Below are positions 1 to 6,043 of a DNA stretch of 9,751 nucleotides, piece by piece. The translations under genes and the position numbers were made by a program. The stretch covers positions 1-9,751 of the forward strand of contig CAZLDQ010000214.1 of assembly GCA_964558295.1 (NCBI GenBank), in the 5' to 3' direction. Origin of the DNA: JBDKTH01 sp964558295 (GTDB lineage Bacteria; Planctomycetota; Planctomycetia; Pirellulales; Thermoguttaceae). Positions within the stretch are counted from its first letter, which is position 1, and each line of letters begins with the position of its first letter. The notes beneath the pieces were generated by a model that was not told the origin of the DNA, did no database searches, and saw nothing but the letters and a program-made list of their open reading frames with translations.

Positions 1-55
1 AACCCACGACAACGACGTTGGCAACGTCGTGCTCTACCAACTGAGCTACACCCGC
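1..55 (-). tRNA. tRNA-Gly(GCC), 3' part cut off by the window edge
   Basis: Read on the minus strand from position 55, the sequence folds as a tRNA. It has the acceptor 5' strand GCGGGTG, TA at 8-9, a D-arm with stem GCTC/GAGC and loop AGTTGGTA, an anticodon stem CGACG/CGTCG and a 7-nt loop TTGCCAA. The anticodon is GCC, which reads GGC/GGU glycine codons. The T-arm begins (GTGGG, TT) and then the window ends, so the T-loop, 3' acceptor strand and discriminator base are not visible. The identity is secure from the anticodon loop and the paired stems; only completeness is unknown. Confidence 0.96.
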
Positions 56-147
56 CTGCGAAAATACCCGAGATTGTCAACCGAAAGCCCCGCGAGGCCT
101 CTCGCCCAGCGCGAAGCGGCACTCCGGACCATTACCGAAGTGTCGCA

Positions 148-175
148 ATTATAGATCCGCTAGACTCGCTTGCAA
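148..175 (-). promoter_or_regulatory. Candidate sigma70-type promoter for tRNA-Gly
   Basis: On the minus strand there is a perfect -10 box TATAAT (148-153), with TTGCAA (170-175, 4 of 6 matches to TTGACA) 16 bp upstream. Transcription would start near 141 and run about 85 nt before the mature tRNA 5' end, so a leader would be removed by RNase P. A TTGACA-like word nearer the tRNA (about 75-80) lacks a -10 at proper spacing. This is motif evidence only. Confidence 0.45.
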
Positions 176-384
176 GGGCAATTGGTCTTACGACAATAAA
201 CCCGATCCCTTGGCAGGCGTCAACTCCCGCCCATGACTTATAGGCAGATAGCACGAAGGGTGGGAGGCGTTCCGCTGGGATCGCGGACAACCCCTTCGCG
301 CGGTGGGGCCTCAGCCCAACGGAGCAGCACGCGGCCGGTTCGGCCCGGCTACCCCTGGCGAGCCCCATTGCCCCCTCACGACAG

Positions 385-413
385 TTGCCTGGGCTGGTAG
401 CCCCAATTATCAT
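385..413 (+). promoter_or_regulatory. Candidate promoter of the FHA-ASCH operon
   Basis: TTGCCT (385-390, 4/6 to the -35 consensus) and TATCAT (408-413, 5/6 to the -10) are separated by exactly 17 bp. Transcription would begin near 420, about 63 nt before the preferred FHA start. The spacer contains a small inverted repeat, GGGCT-GGT-AGCCC (391-403), which could be an operator or chance in GC-rich DNA. Confidence 0.5.
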
Positions 414-482
414 AGGAAGTTGCAGTGGCTTGCTCCCACCCGACCGCTGCCGAAAACCATGCCCTCTGGAGCTGCGAGCCTC

Positions 483-1199
483 ATGGAAGCCAAGCTGATC
501 ATCATCAAAGGGAAGGCGAACAAAGCCGAGGTGTCTTTGAAGTTGCCCAGCACGATTGGCCGCAGTCGAGAAGCGGATTTGACCATCGCCCACCCCATGG
601 TCAGTCGCCAGCATTGCCAAGTGTTCGAGGTCAACGGCCTGTTGAAGATTCGCGACCTGGGATCGCTCAACGGCACGTTTCTTGGCGAGCAGCAGATCCA
701 GGAGGCCGATCTGTATCCGGGTGCGGAGTTCAGCGTCGGACCGTTAACGTTTCGGGTCGTCTACGAATATGCGGGGGGCCCTGACGCCGCTCCCACTACC
801 GCATTGACCGAGGGCTCCGCCGCCGCAGACGGGGGTTCCGTCAAGAACACGCCAGATTTCCAGCCGGCGAGTGACGAGTTGCCCGGTGCTCCCCCGGTAT
901 CAGAGTCCCCATCTCCCAAGGGAGGGGCAGCGGACTTTGACGGCGGGCCGGCCGATGTGTCTAGCTGGGGCCCCGTATTACGCGAGGGGGCGATTCCCCC
1001 GTCATCGGGGACCGCTCCTGCCACGCCGGCCGGCAATCCAGAAGACGCCGCCGAGCAATATGCGGCCGAAGCATTGGCCGAGGAGGACGACGGGGAGTCG
1101 TTCGTTGGTCAGCTTCCGGACGCCGATCCGGTGAGCAACCCGTTGCCGCCTCCCCCCGACGACAGCTCGCTTGGCCGGTTTCTCAAAGGGCTGAAGTGA
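483..1199 (+). CDS. FHA domain protein with a long acidic/proline-rich tail
   Basis: This 238-aa protein has one N-terminal forkhead-associated domain, a fold that binds phosphothreonine peptides. The conserved FHA residues are present: G26-R27 at the start of the ligand loops, S41-x-x-H44 and N63-G64. The domain spans about residues 3-92. From about 95 to 225 the chain is low-complexity (Pro, Ala, Gly, Ser, Asp, Glu), ending in a short basic segment (FLKGLK). There is no signal peptide or membrane helix, so it is probably cytoplasmic. I chose ATG 483 because the FHA strand begins there and GGAG lies 11 nt upstream; an in-frame ATG at 459 would add eight residues. The ASCH gene follows after 3 bp, so the two are co-transcribed. 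Planctomycetes carry many FHA proteins alongside Ser/Thr kinases, but no kinase is visible here. The partner is unknown. Confidence 0.9.
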   Translation: MEAKLIIIKGKANKAEVSLKLPSTIGRSREADLTIAHPMVSRQHCQVFEVNGLLKIRDLGSLNGTFLGEQQIQEADLYPGAEFSVGPLTFRVVYEYAGGPDAAPTTALTEGSAAADGGSVKNTPDFQPASDELPGAPPVSESPSPKGGAADFDGGPADVSSWGPVLREGAIPPSSGTAPATPAGNPEDAAEQYAAEALAEEDDGESFVGQLPDADPVSNPLPPPPDDSSLGRFLKGLK

Positions 1200-1202
1200 G
1201 CG

Positions 1203-1526
1203 ATGCTGCTGTTCAAGAAAAAGTTTCTGCCGGCGATTCGCCAAGGCACCAAGACACAGACAATCCGCCTGTGGAAATGGCGGCGAATGCGCGTCGGGCA
1301 ACGCAGCTATATCCCCGGGGTGGGCTACATCCGCATTACTGCGGTCGACAAGGTGTGTCTGGAGCAACTGACCGACGCCGATGCACGACCAGACGGTTTT
1401 GAGACGGCCGAACAACTACGGGCCGAGATCGTCCAGATCTACTCCCGGCAGTTGGCCGACGGTTATCAGGCCTACCGGATCTGCTTTGAACTGCTGCCGC
1501 CGACTACAGCGACAGCATCTCCATGA
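1203..1526 (+). CDS. Small ASCH-domain protein (PUA-like fold)
   Basis: This 107-aa protein is almost entirely one ASCH domain, a PUA-related fold expected to bind RNA or modified nucleosides. The family signature G-x-K-T-x-T-I-R is at residues 15-22, followed by the basic stretch to R30, a V-G-Q turn, and the helix A-R-x-D-G-F near 61-66. Aligned from memory with E. coli YqfB (an N4-acetylcytidine amidohydrolase using Lys, Thr and Glu), K17 and T20 match the Lys/Thr pair and D64 falls where the Glu lies. Enzyme activity is therefore possible but unproven, and the Glu-to-Asp difference argues for caution. It starts 3 bp after the FHA stop, with AAGTGAG just upstream as a close ribosome site. 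Its 3' end overlaps the convergent membrane-protein gene by 23 bp. Confidence 0.85.
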   Translation: MLLFKKKFLPAIRQGTKTQTIRLWKWRRMRVGQRSYIPGVGYIRITAVDKVCLEQLTDADARPDGFETAEQLRAEIVQIYSRQLADGYQAYRICFELLPPTTATASP

Positions 1527-2178
1527 CCGATCGCCCGACCGCGGCCAGCGACTGAGCGACTGCTTGCGGATCACGCGATACGGTCAGGGCCAACCCGAGG
1601 CTGAGCAACAAGCCGGCGCTATACAGGCTGATCGCCCGAGGATTGCGGGAAAGCTCCATGTCGCGCAAGGCTGCCTTGAGCGTCAACTCCAGCTTGCGCC
1701 ACCCCTGCGGGTTCTGTTTTGCACTCGTGGCCAGCAACGAGACGTTGCGCATCGAGGCTCGCCCTTCCATGTGCAATTGAACGCCCAGGTTGGGTAAGAA
1801 CAGGCAGTCGCCTGCCCAGCGAGCATCACCGTCCAGCCGATGGGTCAGGTCGGCCAAGACCGGGCGCAACTCGTCCGGAGCGATATTGTAGATCACCAGG
1901 CGAGGGCGTTGCAGAAGCAACAGAAGCACGAGGCACAGGACATAAAGCCCAATCAAAAGTCCCCAAATATAGGAACCAAACGCAATGGCTGCCGGCACCG
2001 GCATGAACAATTCCAGCGGTCCGACCATCACCAGCCCGGAGACGGCCAGCCCCAAAGTCGCCGTATCCCGCGTCCCCGACACCAAGAACGGACGACGGAA
2101 ACTGTTGAGCATCCCGAGCAGCAGCAGATAGACCGCCACGGGCCCCAAGGCCAGACACAAACGGAACGGGTCGATCAA
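1504..2178 (-). CDS. Four-helix membrane protein, conserved planctomycete type, function unknown
   Basis: From the TTG start at 2178 the product is 224 aa, beginning MIDPFRL. Hydrophobic segments lie at about 5-24, 40-60 and 63-90, then a soluble stretch of about 90 residues with mixed charge (91-182), then a fourth helix at about 183-201. I recall similar proteins of this length in Pirellulales genomes, with no assigned function. The TTG is preferred because GAGGAG sits 6 nt upstream (2185-2190); a GTG at 2235 would add 19 polar residues without a ribosome site. A strong promoter at 2269-2297 indicates separate transcription from the genes upstream. The 3' end overlaps the convergent ASCH gene by 23 bp. 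It is not a recognisable transporter or enzyme. Confidence 0.82.
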   Translation of the reverse strand: MIDPFRLCLALGPVAVYLLLLGMLNSFRRPFLVSGTRDTATLGLAVSGLVMVGPLELFMPVPAAIAFGSYIWGLLIGLYVLCLVLLLLLQRPRLVIYNIAPDELRPVLADLTHRLDGDARWAGDCLFLPNLGVQLHMEGRASMRNVSLLATSAKQNPQGWRKLELTLKAALRDMELSRNPRAISLYSAGLLLSLGLALTVSRDPQAVAQSLAAVGRSVMEMLSL

Positions 2179-2268
2179 GAAAAGCTCCTCGTACGACTCC
2201 CCACAATAGCTCCGCACCGACCGCCAGCTACGCACTAACCGCCAGGACAGCCGGTTTCGTAAATCGCC

Positions 2269-2297
2269 ATTGTAACGGCCTCACACTCCCTGGTCAA
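2269..2297 (-). promoter_or_regulatory. Strong candidate sigma70-type promoter
   Basis: On the minus strand TTGACC (2292-2297, 5/6) and TACAAT (2269-2274, 5/6) are spaced by exactly 17 bp, the best promoter match in the window. The start site would be near 2262, giving an 84-nt leader to the TTG start of the membrane protein, or 27 nt to the alternative GTG at 2235. Confidence 0.65.
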
Positions 2298-2328
2298 CAA
2301 GATGGGGGGGCCGAGCATCGAGGATGCA

Positions 2329-2370
2329 GGATTGCAAATGGAAGACGTCGACTTGTGCGTCTCCCAATCC
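2329..2370. repeat. Imperfect nested inverted repeat downstream of the small membrane-protein gene
   Basis: GGATTG (2329-2334) pairs with CAATCC (2365-2370), enclosing a second stem AGACG (2343-2347) / CGTCT (2358-2362). It lies just beyond the stop of the minus-strand gene ending at 2392, so it could terminate or stabilise that transcript, although there is no T-run. Its G-rich side, hairpin and C-rich side weakly recall the composite elements at 4742-4880 and 6044-6225. Confidence 0.35.
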
Positions 2371-2391
2371 TCAGTGTGGAGTTTGCGATTC

Positions 2392-2841
2392 TCAATCCCG
2401 CTTCTCCACACCTGCGCCCCTGTTTGCCTGGGCTTCTGGAAGCCGCCGAAGCTCCGCCTGAAGACGGGTTTGCTGAGCCAGGTAATCGTCGCGCAAACGA
2501 CGATAATGAAACCGCGTGACCAAAAGGTCGGCCATGGCCAACAAGCTCATCCAAAGGACCAGCAGCACGACGAAGCCCCAAAAGATCAACCACGCCAACG
2601 GTGCAAGCGGTGGTGAGGTCATCCAATGGCCGATGAAAATCGTGACGGCCAAGAGCCCCAGCATCGCGCTGGTTTGCATGCGGCGGCGGAATTGCCGACG
2701 GTGGAAGTCGTGTTCTCGGGCTTCGAGGGGGGGCTCTTGCAGATGACGCCAGGTGCGCTGGTGCGACCAGAGCATGACAGCCGAGGCCGCCAGCAGAACC
2801 AGCGAAAACCCGAGGGAAACCCAGAAGTCCTCTGTTCCCAT
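2392..2841 (-). CDS. Small three-helix membrane protein with C-terminal coiled coil, function unknown
   Basis: The 149-aa product (from ATG 2841) has hydrophobic segments at about 7-26, 57-74 and 79-106. Between the first two lies a basic, His/Arg-rich loop (about residues 27-56, including R52-R53-R54), which suggests that loop faces the cytoplasm. Residues 112-137 are charged and Leu/Gln-rich with coiled-coil character. ATG 2841 is favoured because GGGGAG lies 9 nt upstream; a GTG at 2871 in the same frame would add ten residues and begin 6 bp after the stop of the upstream peptidase gene. Either start puts it in one transcript with that gene, so a role beside the membrane-anchored M28-type enzyme is plausible but unproven. 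I recognise no family. Confidence 0.8.
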   Translation of the reverse strand: MGTEDFWVSLGFSLVLLAASAVMLWSHQRTWRHLQEPPLEAREHDFHRRQFRRRMQTSAMLGLLAVTIFIGHWMTSPPLAPLAWLIFWGFVVLLVLWMSLLAMADLLVTRFHYRRLRDDYLAQQTRLQAELRRLPEAQANRGAGVEKRD

Positions 2842-2877
2842 CGCATTCAACTCCCCGTTCGCCTCGGACACGGTCGG

Positions 2878-3936
2878 TCAGCGTCCCCCAAAGGACTTCT
2901 TCTTGCGAGGCTCTTCCTTGGACACTGTCTTAAGCCACTCGTGAACCACCCATCCAACCTTGGCCAAGCTCAGCGGCGAGCATTTGTCGGGCGTGTCCCC
3001 CTGCGTATGCCATGGCGGATAGTCAAAGTCGATCACGTCGCAGATCGGAATTCCCCCTATATCGTGGAGCGGCAGATGGTCGTCGCGGATCTCGTACTTC
3101 TTCTCCGCGATGAACTCGCGGACCCCGAGCCGGGCGGCCGTTGCCCAGAGGTCCTCGACCAACGGGCGCGTGTCTGACCACCACATGCTGTTTCGCTCCT
3201 GGTAGATCTGCAAGTCGGCATCGCCGACCATATCCAGCAAGACCCCCCAACGATAGCGATACGGCGGACGCTTTTGGACATATTGGCGGGCAAAGTACTC
3301 GGAGCCGAGGAAGAACCGGCCATTGGGCCGGAAAATGAACTCTTCGCCGTCCAACATCACCAGATCGATCCCCAAGCCATTGTCGAGCTTGGGGATCTCA
3401 TGGGCCAATTCCATGAGCACTGCCACCCCGCTCCCCCCGTCATTCGCCCCGACAAAAACGCCCCGCGGGTTCTGGGGGTCCAGCATGGGAAACGGGAGGG
3501 TGTCGTAATGCGCACACAGCAGAATCCGCACCGGGCGCTCGGGAAACCAACGGGCGATCAGATTGGCCATCGGCACCGGCGAACCGTCCAACGGATGCCG
3601 GATCTGGAATCGCTGCAGCTCGACCTGGGCGCCTTGCCGTTGAAAATGCTCCACCAGCAGCTTCTGCTGGGCTTCCATCCCCACCGAGCCGCTGGCCCGA
3701 GGCCCAATCGCACACAACTGCTTGAGATACTCATACGTCCGGACGCCGTTGAAGGGGATATCTTCCAACCGCAACTGCGACACGGCCGCCTCCGCGTGGC
3801 CGTTCCGTCCCGGATTGGCAACTAATCCCACGTAGAGCATCATCACGCATGAGCCAAACACTACCATGGCCAAGAAAATGGTCTGCGCCGAGGGTTTACG
3901 GCTGGGGGGCGAAGGGGGAGACGTCATGGCCTCCAT
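2878..3936 (-). CDS. Membrane-anchored M28-family zinc enzyme, glutaminyl-peptide cyclotransferase-like
   Basis: This 352-aa protein has a short basic, Pro/Ser-rich N-terminus, one hydrophobic helix (about 18-40) and a large M28-type domain, so the enzyme should be anchored with its active site outside the cytoplasm. Metal and catalytic residues are complete: H143-Y-D145, D166 in N-D-G-G, E198-E199 in D-G-E-E, D235, D285-D286-H287 and H310 in W-H-T. The segment after D-G-E-E, and the D-D-H-x-P and W-H-T blocks, look more like animal and bacterial glutaminyl cyclases (QC) than like aminopeptidases. QC converts N-terminal Gln to pyroglutamate and uses one zinc bound by Asp, Glu and His, which match D166, E199 and H310 (from memory). 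A true aminopeptidase remains possible. ATG 3936 lacks a ribosome site; ATG 3927 would lose only three residues. It heads an operon with the small membrane protein. Confidence 0.9.
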   Translation of the reverse strand: MEAMTSPPSPPSRKPSAQTIFLAMVVFGSCVMMLYVGLVANPGRNGHAEAAVSQLRLEDIPFNGVRTYEYLKQLCAIGPRASGSVGMEAQQKLLVEHFQRQGAQVELQRFQIRHPLDGSPVPMANLIARWFPERPVRILLCAHYDTLPFPMLDPQNPRGVFVGANDGGSGVAVLMELAHEIPKLDNGLGIDLVMLDGEEFIFRPNGRFFLGSEYFARQYVQKRPPYRYRWGVLLDMVGDADLQIYQERNSMWWSDTRPLVEDLWATAARLGVREFIAEKKYEIRDDHLPLHDIGGIPICDVIDFDYPPWHTQGDTPDKCSPLSLAKVGWVVHEWLKTVSKEEPRKKKSFGGR

Positions 3937-4009
3937 TCTAGTCGATCCGGCTCAACGGCGACATCCCGAATCACGCAAACCCAATTCCCCAGGGACTCGG
4001 CTTCTCATC

Positions 4010-4038
4010 TTGCTTCAAAATCCCTCAGGCAGTATGCT
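4010..4038 (+). promoter_or_regulatory. Candidate promoter of the DUF4254 gene
   Basis: TTGCTT (4010-4015, 3/6) and TATGCT (4033-4038, 4/6) have a 17-bp spacer. The predicted start near 4045 would give a leader of about 85 nt. The boxes are only fair matches, but position and spacing are right. Confidence 0.38.
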
Positions 4039-4130
4039 CCGCCCTCTGGGCAAACGTGATGCAGGAACACCCTGGATGGAGCCTCGGTGAATCCTGCTCT
4101 GGACTTCGTCTCTTTTTGGGGAAGGTCGTA

Positions 4131-4736
4131 ATGATCGACGTGCGTTCGATTCTGGATCTGCACCGGACCACCGTTCAGCAATGGCATTGCGGGGAGGTTG
4201 ACAATCGCTATGAGGGATTTCTTCATCTGATCTGCCAGCAACACCAGCAAAACTTCCTCCTTTGGCATGAAGAAGATATTGCCCGCAGTCCCGATGTCAC
4301 GGATGAGACCATTGCCGAAGTCAAACACAAGATCGATCGGCTCAACCAGCAGCGCAACGACTTGATCGAAAAAATTGACCTCGGGCTGATCACCCAGTTG
4401 GAAGCCTGGGGGGCCCGGCCTCGGCCCGGCGCACGGTTGAACACCGAAACCCCGGGCAGCGTCATCGACCGGCTCTCGATCCTCGCCTTGCGGATCTATC
4501 ACATGGAAGAACAGCTTGCCCGTGAGGATGTCGACGAGGCACATCTCGCCACGGTCCGCGCCAAGCTGGAGATCCTCCACGAACAACTCCGCGATCTGTC
4601 CGGCTCGCTCATCGAACTGTTGGACGATATCGTGGCCGGCCGCAAGCGGCTGAAAGTCTACCGCCAGTTCAAGATGTACAACGACCCCAGCCTTAATCCC
4701 TGTCTCTACAACGCCGCTCAACGCCCCGCCGCCTGA
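4131..4736 (+). CDS. DUF4254 family protein
   Basis: The 201-aa helical protein matches the DUF4254 family as I know it. The signature blocks are H38-x-x-N-F-x-x-W-H-x-E-D (38-49), K65 followed by I-D-R-x-N-Q-Q-R-N-D (68-77), E-T-P-G (106-109) leading into I-D-R-L-S-I-L (112-118), and the C-terminal K-x-Y-R-Q-F-K-M-Y-N-D (175-185). It has no signal peptide or membrane helix. The biochemical role is unknown to me. In Bacteroidetes and planctomycetes I recall DUF4254 genes beside GT9 glycosyltransferases, and here a GT9 gene is the next one, in convergent orientation. I chose ATG 4131 because the family homology begins there and a GGGGAAGG site lies 5 nt upstream; the open frame extends back to 4056 with residues of no family character. 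Confidence 0.88.
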   Translation: MIDVRSILDLHRTTVQQWHCGEVDNRYEGFLHLICQQHQQNFLLWHEEDIARSPDVTDETIAEVKHKIDRLNQQRNDLIEKIDLGLITQLEAWGARPRPGARLNTETPGSVIDRLSILALRIYHMEEQLAREDVDEAHLATVRAKLEILHEQLRDLSGSLIELLDDIVAGRKRLKVYRQFKMYNDPSLNPCLYNAAQRPAA

Positions 4737-4741
4737 ACGCG

Positions 4742-4880
4742 GTGGCTCGTGGATCGTGGATTGCGGCTTGCGGATTGCGGCTTTCCCGCGTAGCGGGCAG
4801 GCTTGCCCGCCGTTGCCGCGCGCTCTTTTCCCTCGTTGACCCCCGTACCGCCAGCCCCCAGCCCCAAATCCCTTGCCCCC
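4742..4880. repeat. Composite repeat A: G-rich heptamers, hairpin, C-rich heptamers
   Basis: Six tandem 7-bp units of consensus GYGGMTY fill 4742-4783, starting five bases after the DUF4254 stop. A hairpin repeat follows at 4787-4817, then C-rich 7-bp units (two CCAGCCC, one CAAATCC, one CTTGCCC) at 4851-4878. G-rich units on the left and C-rich units on the right mirror each other around the hairpin. The same plan recurs at 6044-6225. It fills the gap between two convergent genes and could act as a bidirectional terminator, although there is no T-run. I see no open frame of its own. Confidence 0.65.
4787..4817. repeat. Hairpin repeat, GC-rich copy A
   Basis: This 31-bp unit begins CGCGTAGCGGGC and ends GTTGCC; 26 of 31 positions match copy B at 6088-6118. 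It contains a perfect 7-bp stem, GCGGGCA/TGCCCGC, around a 4-nt loop (GGCT). An overlapping alternative stem, CCCGC-GTA-GCGGG, starts two bases earlier. Similarity to copy B continues more weakly for about 15 bases past the 3' end. Confidence 0.75.
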
Positions 4881-4882
4881 TC

Positions 4883-5920
4883 CTACGCCGCTTGTGACGC
4901 CTTGCGCTGCAAAAGCTGATCGCAGGCCTCGCAAACCATCTCGACGCTAATCGCTTCCATGACCTCGGGCGGCGCGTTGCGACGCTGACGGCTGGTCCCT
5001 TCGAACTGGACGGCTTGAAGGGCGAGGTGCTCGGGGCCGTAGGGCCCATTGCGTTTAGCCGGCATCGGGCCAAACAGGCCGACGCAGGTTGCTCCCACGG
5101 CGACGGCCAAGTGCAACGGCCCCGTGTCGGCCGCCACAAATAGACGCGACCGCCGCGCCAGGGCGGCCAATTCCTGGAGACTGGTCGCTGGGGCCTGCCA
5201 GGCATAGCCGTGCGAGTTGGCCACTACCTCATGAGCCAACGCTTGTTCCTGCTTGCCGGCCCAAACCACAATGCTCGGCAGACGCCAAGTGCGGGCGAGA
5301 TGTTGCGCCACGGCGGCAAACCGCTTGGCCGGCCAAAGCTTCGAGGGCCAGCCCGCCCCCGGATTGATCAACACATACCCGCTTTCGAGCCCCACACGGC
5401 GGATGATCCGCTCGGCCGCCTGCCCGTCCTCCGCCTTCTCGGGAAGATCGAAACGGACCGTGGGGGACGTAATTCCTAGCGGCCGCAGCAGTTCGAGATT
5501 GCAATCGACGATGTGCGTTGCCGTCGAGGTGACCAACTCGGTGTTCAACCACCGGCTCAGTTCGCGGCCGTTCGCCCCGTCGAAACCAATCCGTCGTTTG
5601 GCCCCGGAGAGCCATGCGGCGACGGCGCTTTTGGTCAGCCCTTGCACATCGATGGTCACATCAAACGCCAATTCCCGCAGTTGGCGGCGAAGTCGCAGAA
5701 CGGTCATCGGCGACTTTAGCCAGCCGCGGCGAATCGGAATCAACTGGTCGAGGGCCGGATGTCCCTCCAAGAGACTTGCCGCCCGACCTTCCACGACCCA
5801 CCCCAAAAAAGCCTTGGGAAACGCCTCCCGCAAGGCGTTCAGAACGGGCAGACCGTGAATCACATCGCCAATCGCACTGAGCCGAACGATAAGGATCCGA
5901 GGAGCGGAATCCAACGACAT
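4883..5920 (-). CDS. Glycosyltransferase family 9, LPS heptosyltransferase I/II-like (WaaC/WaaF type)
   Basis: The 345-aa length fits ADP-heptose:LPS heptosyltransferases, which add heptose to the inner core on the cytoplasmic face of the inner membrane. The N-terminal acceptor domain starts with R-L-S-A-I-G-D-V-I-H (13-22); D19 corresponds to the catalytic Asp near residue 13 of WaaC. The C-terminal donor domain has N-P-G-A-G-W (186-191) with K194, and the GT9 hallmark D265-T-G-P-L-H270 followed by G-L-F-G-P (281-285). ATG 5920 is chosen because GGAGG lies 8 nt upstream; in-frame ATGs at 5935 and 5947 are less well placed. The true acceptor sugar cannot be read from sequence, and planctomycete lipid A cores are poorly known. 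It converges on the DUF4254 gene, and a promoter is predicted at 5996-6025. Confidence 0.92.
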   Translation of the reverse strand: MSLDSAPRILIVRLSAIGDVIHGLPVLNALREAFPKAFLGWVVEGRAASLLEGHPALDQLIPIRRGWLKSPMTVLRLRRQLRELAFDVTIDVQGLTKSAVAAWLSGAKRRIGFDGANGRELSRWLNTELVTSTATHIVDCNLELLRPLGITSPTVRFDLPEKAEDGQAAERIIRRVGLESGYVLINPGAGWPSKLWPAKRFAAVAQHLARTWRLPSIVVWAGKQEQALAHEVVANSHGYAWQAPATSLQELAALARRSRLFVAADTGPLHLAVAVGATCVGLFGPMPAKRNGPYGPEHLALQAVQFEGTSRQRRNAPPEVMEAISVEMVCEACDQLLQRKASQAA

Positions 5921-5995
5921 GGCAGCGACCTCCATGGGGAGCGACAAGAGACTATCCGTGCAAGCCGCGCGCGTGCCGGCTCATAACCCACGCCG

Positions 5996-6025
5996 ATTAT
6001 ACGCCCCCCCCTCGAATTCCCCCAA
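5996..6025 (-). promoter_or_regulatory. Candidate promoter of the GT9 gene
   Basis: On the minus strand a perfect TATAAT (5996-6001) is preceded by TTGGGG (6020-6025) with an 18-bp spacer. Transcription would start near 5989, about 69 nt before the ATG. The -35 is weak (3/6), but the -10 is ideal and well placed. Confidence 0.5.
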
Positions 6026-6043
6026 CAGACGTTCGGGGGGTAA

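Larger units (their letters stand above)
56..482. other. Divergent intergenic region between tRNA-Gly and the FHA gene
   Basis: There is no convincing gene in this 427-bp stretch. The FHA reading frame stays open upstream to about 303 (and an ATG lies at 459), but the residues before 483 look like translated non-coding DNA: rich in Pro, Gly and Arg, with no domain, and upstream of a good promoter. The region holds the two divergent promoters listed separately and small GC-rich inverted repeats around 330-350 of no clear meaning. Confidence 0.6.

Noticed and set aside
303..482. N-terminal extension of the FHA protein
   Set aside because: The frame is open, but the translated sequence has no domain character and includes the promoter at 385-413. 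The FHA fold begins at the ATG at 483.
3274..3825. 183-aa plus-strand open frame
   Set aside because: It is antisense to the M28/QC-like gene, whose catalytic motifs are intact. High GC leaves many antisense frames open.
4005..4934. 309-aa minus-strand open frame
   Set aside because: It lies antisense to the DUF4254 gene, whose protein has clear family motifs. The reverse product shows no domain and runs into repeat DNA.
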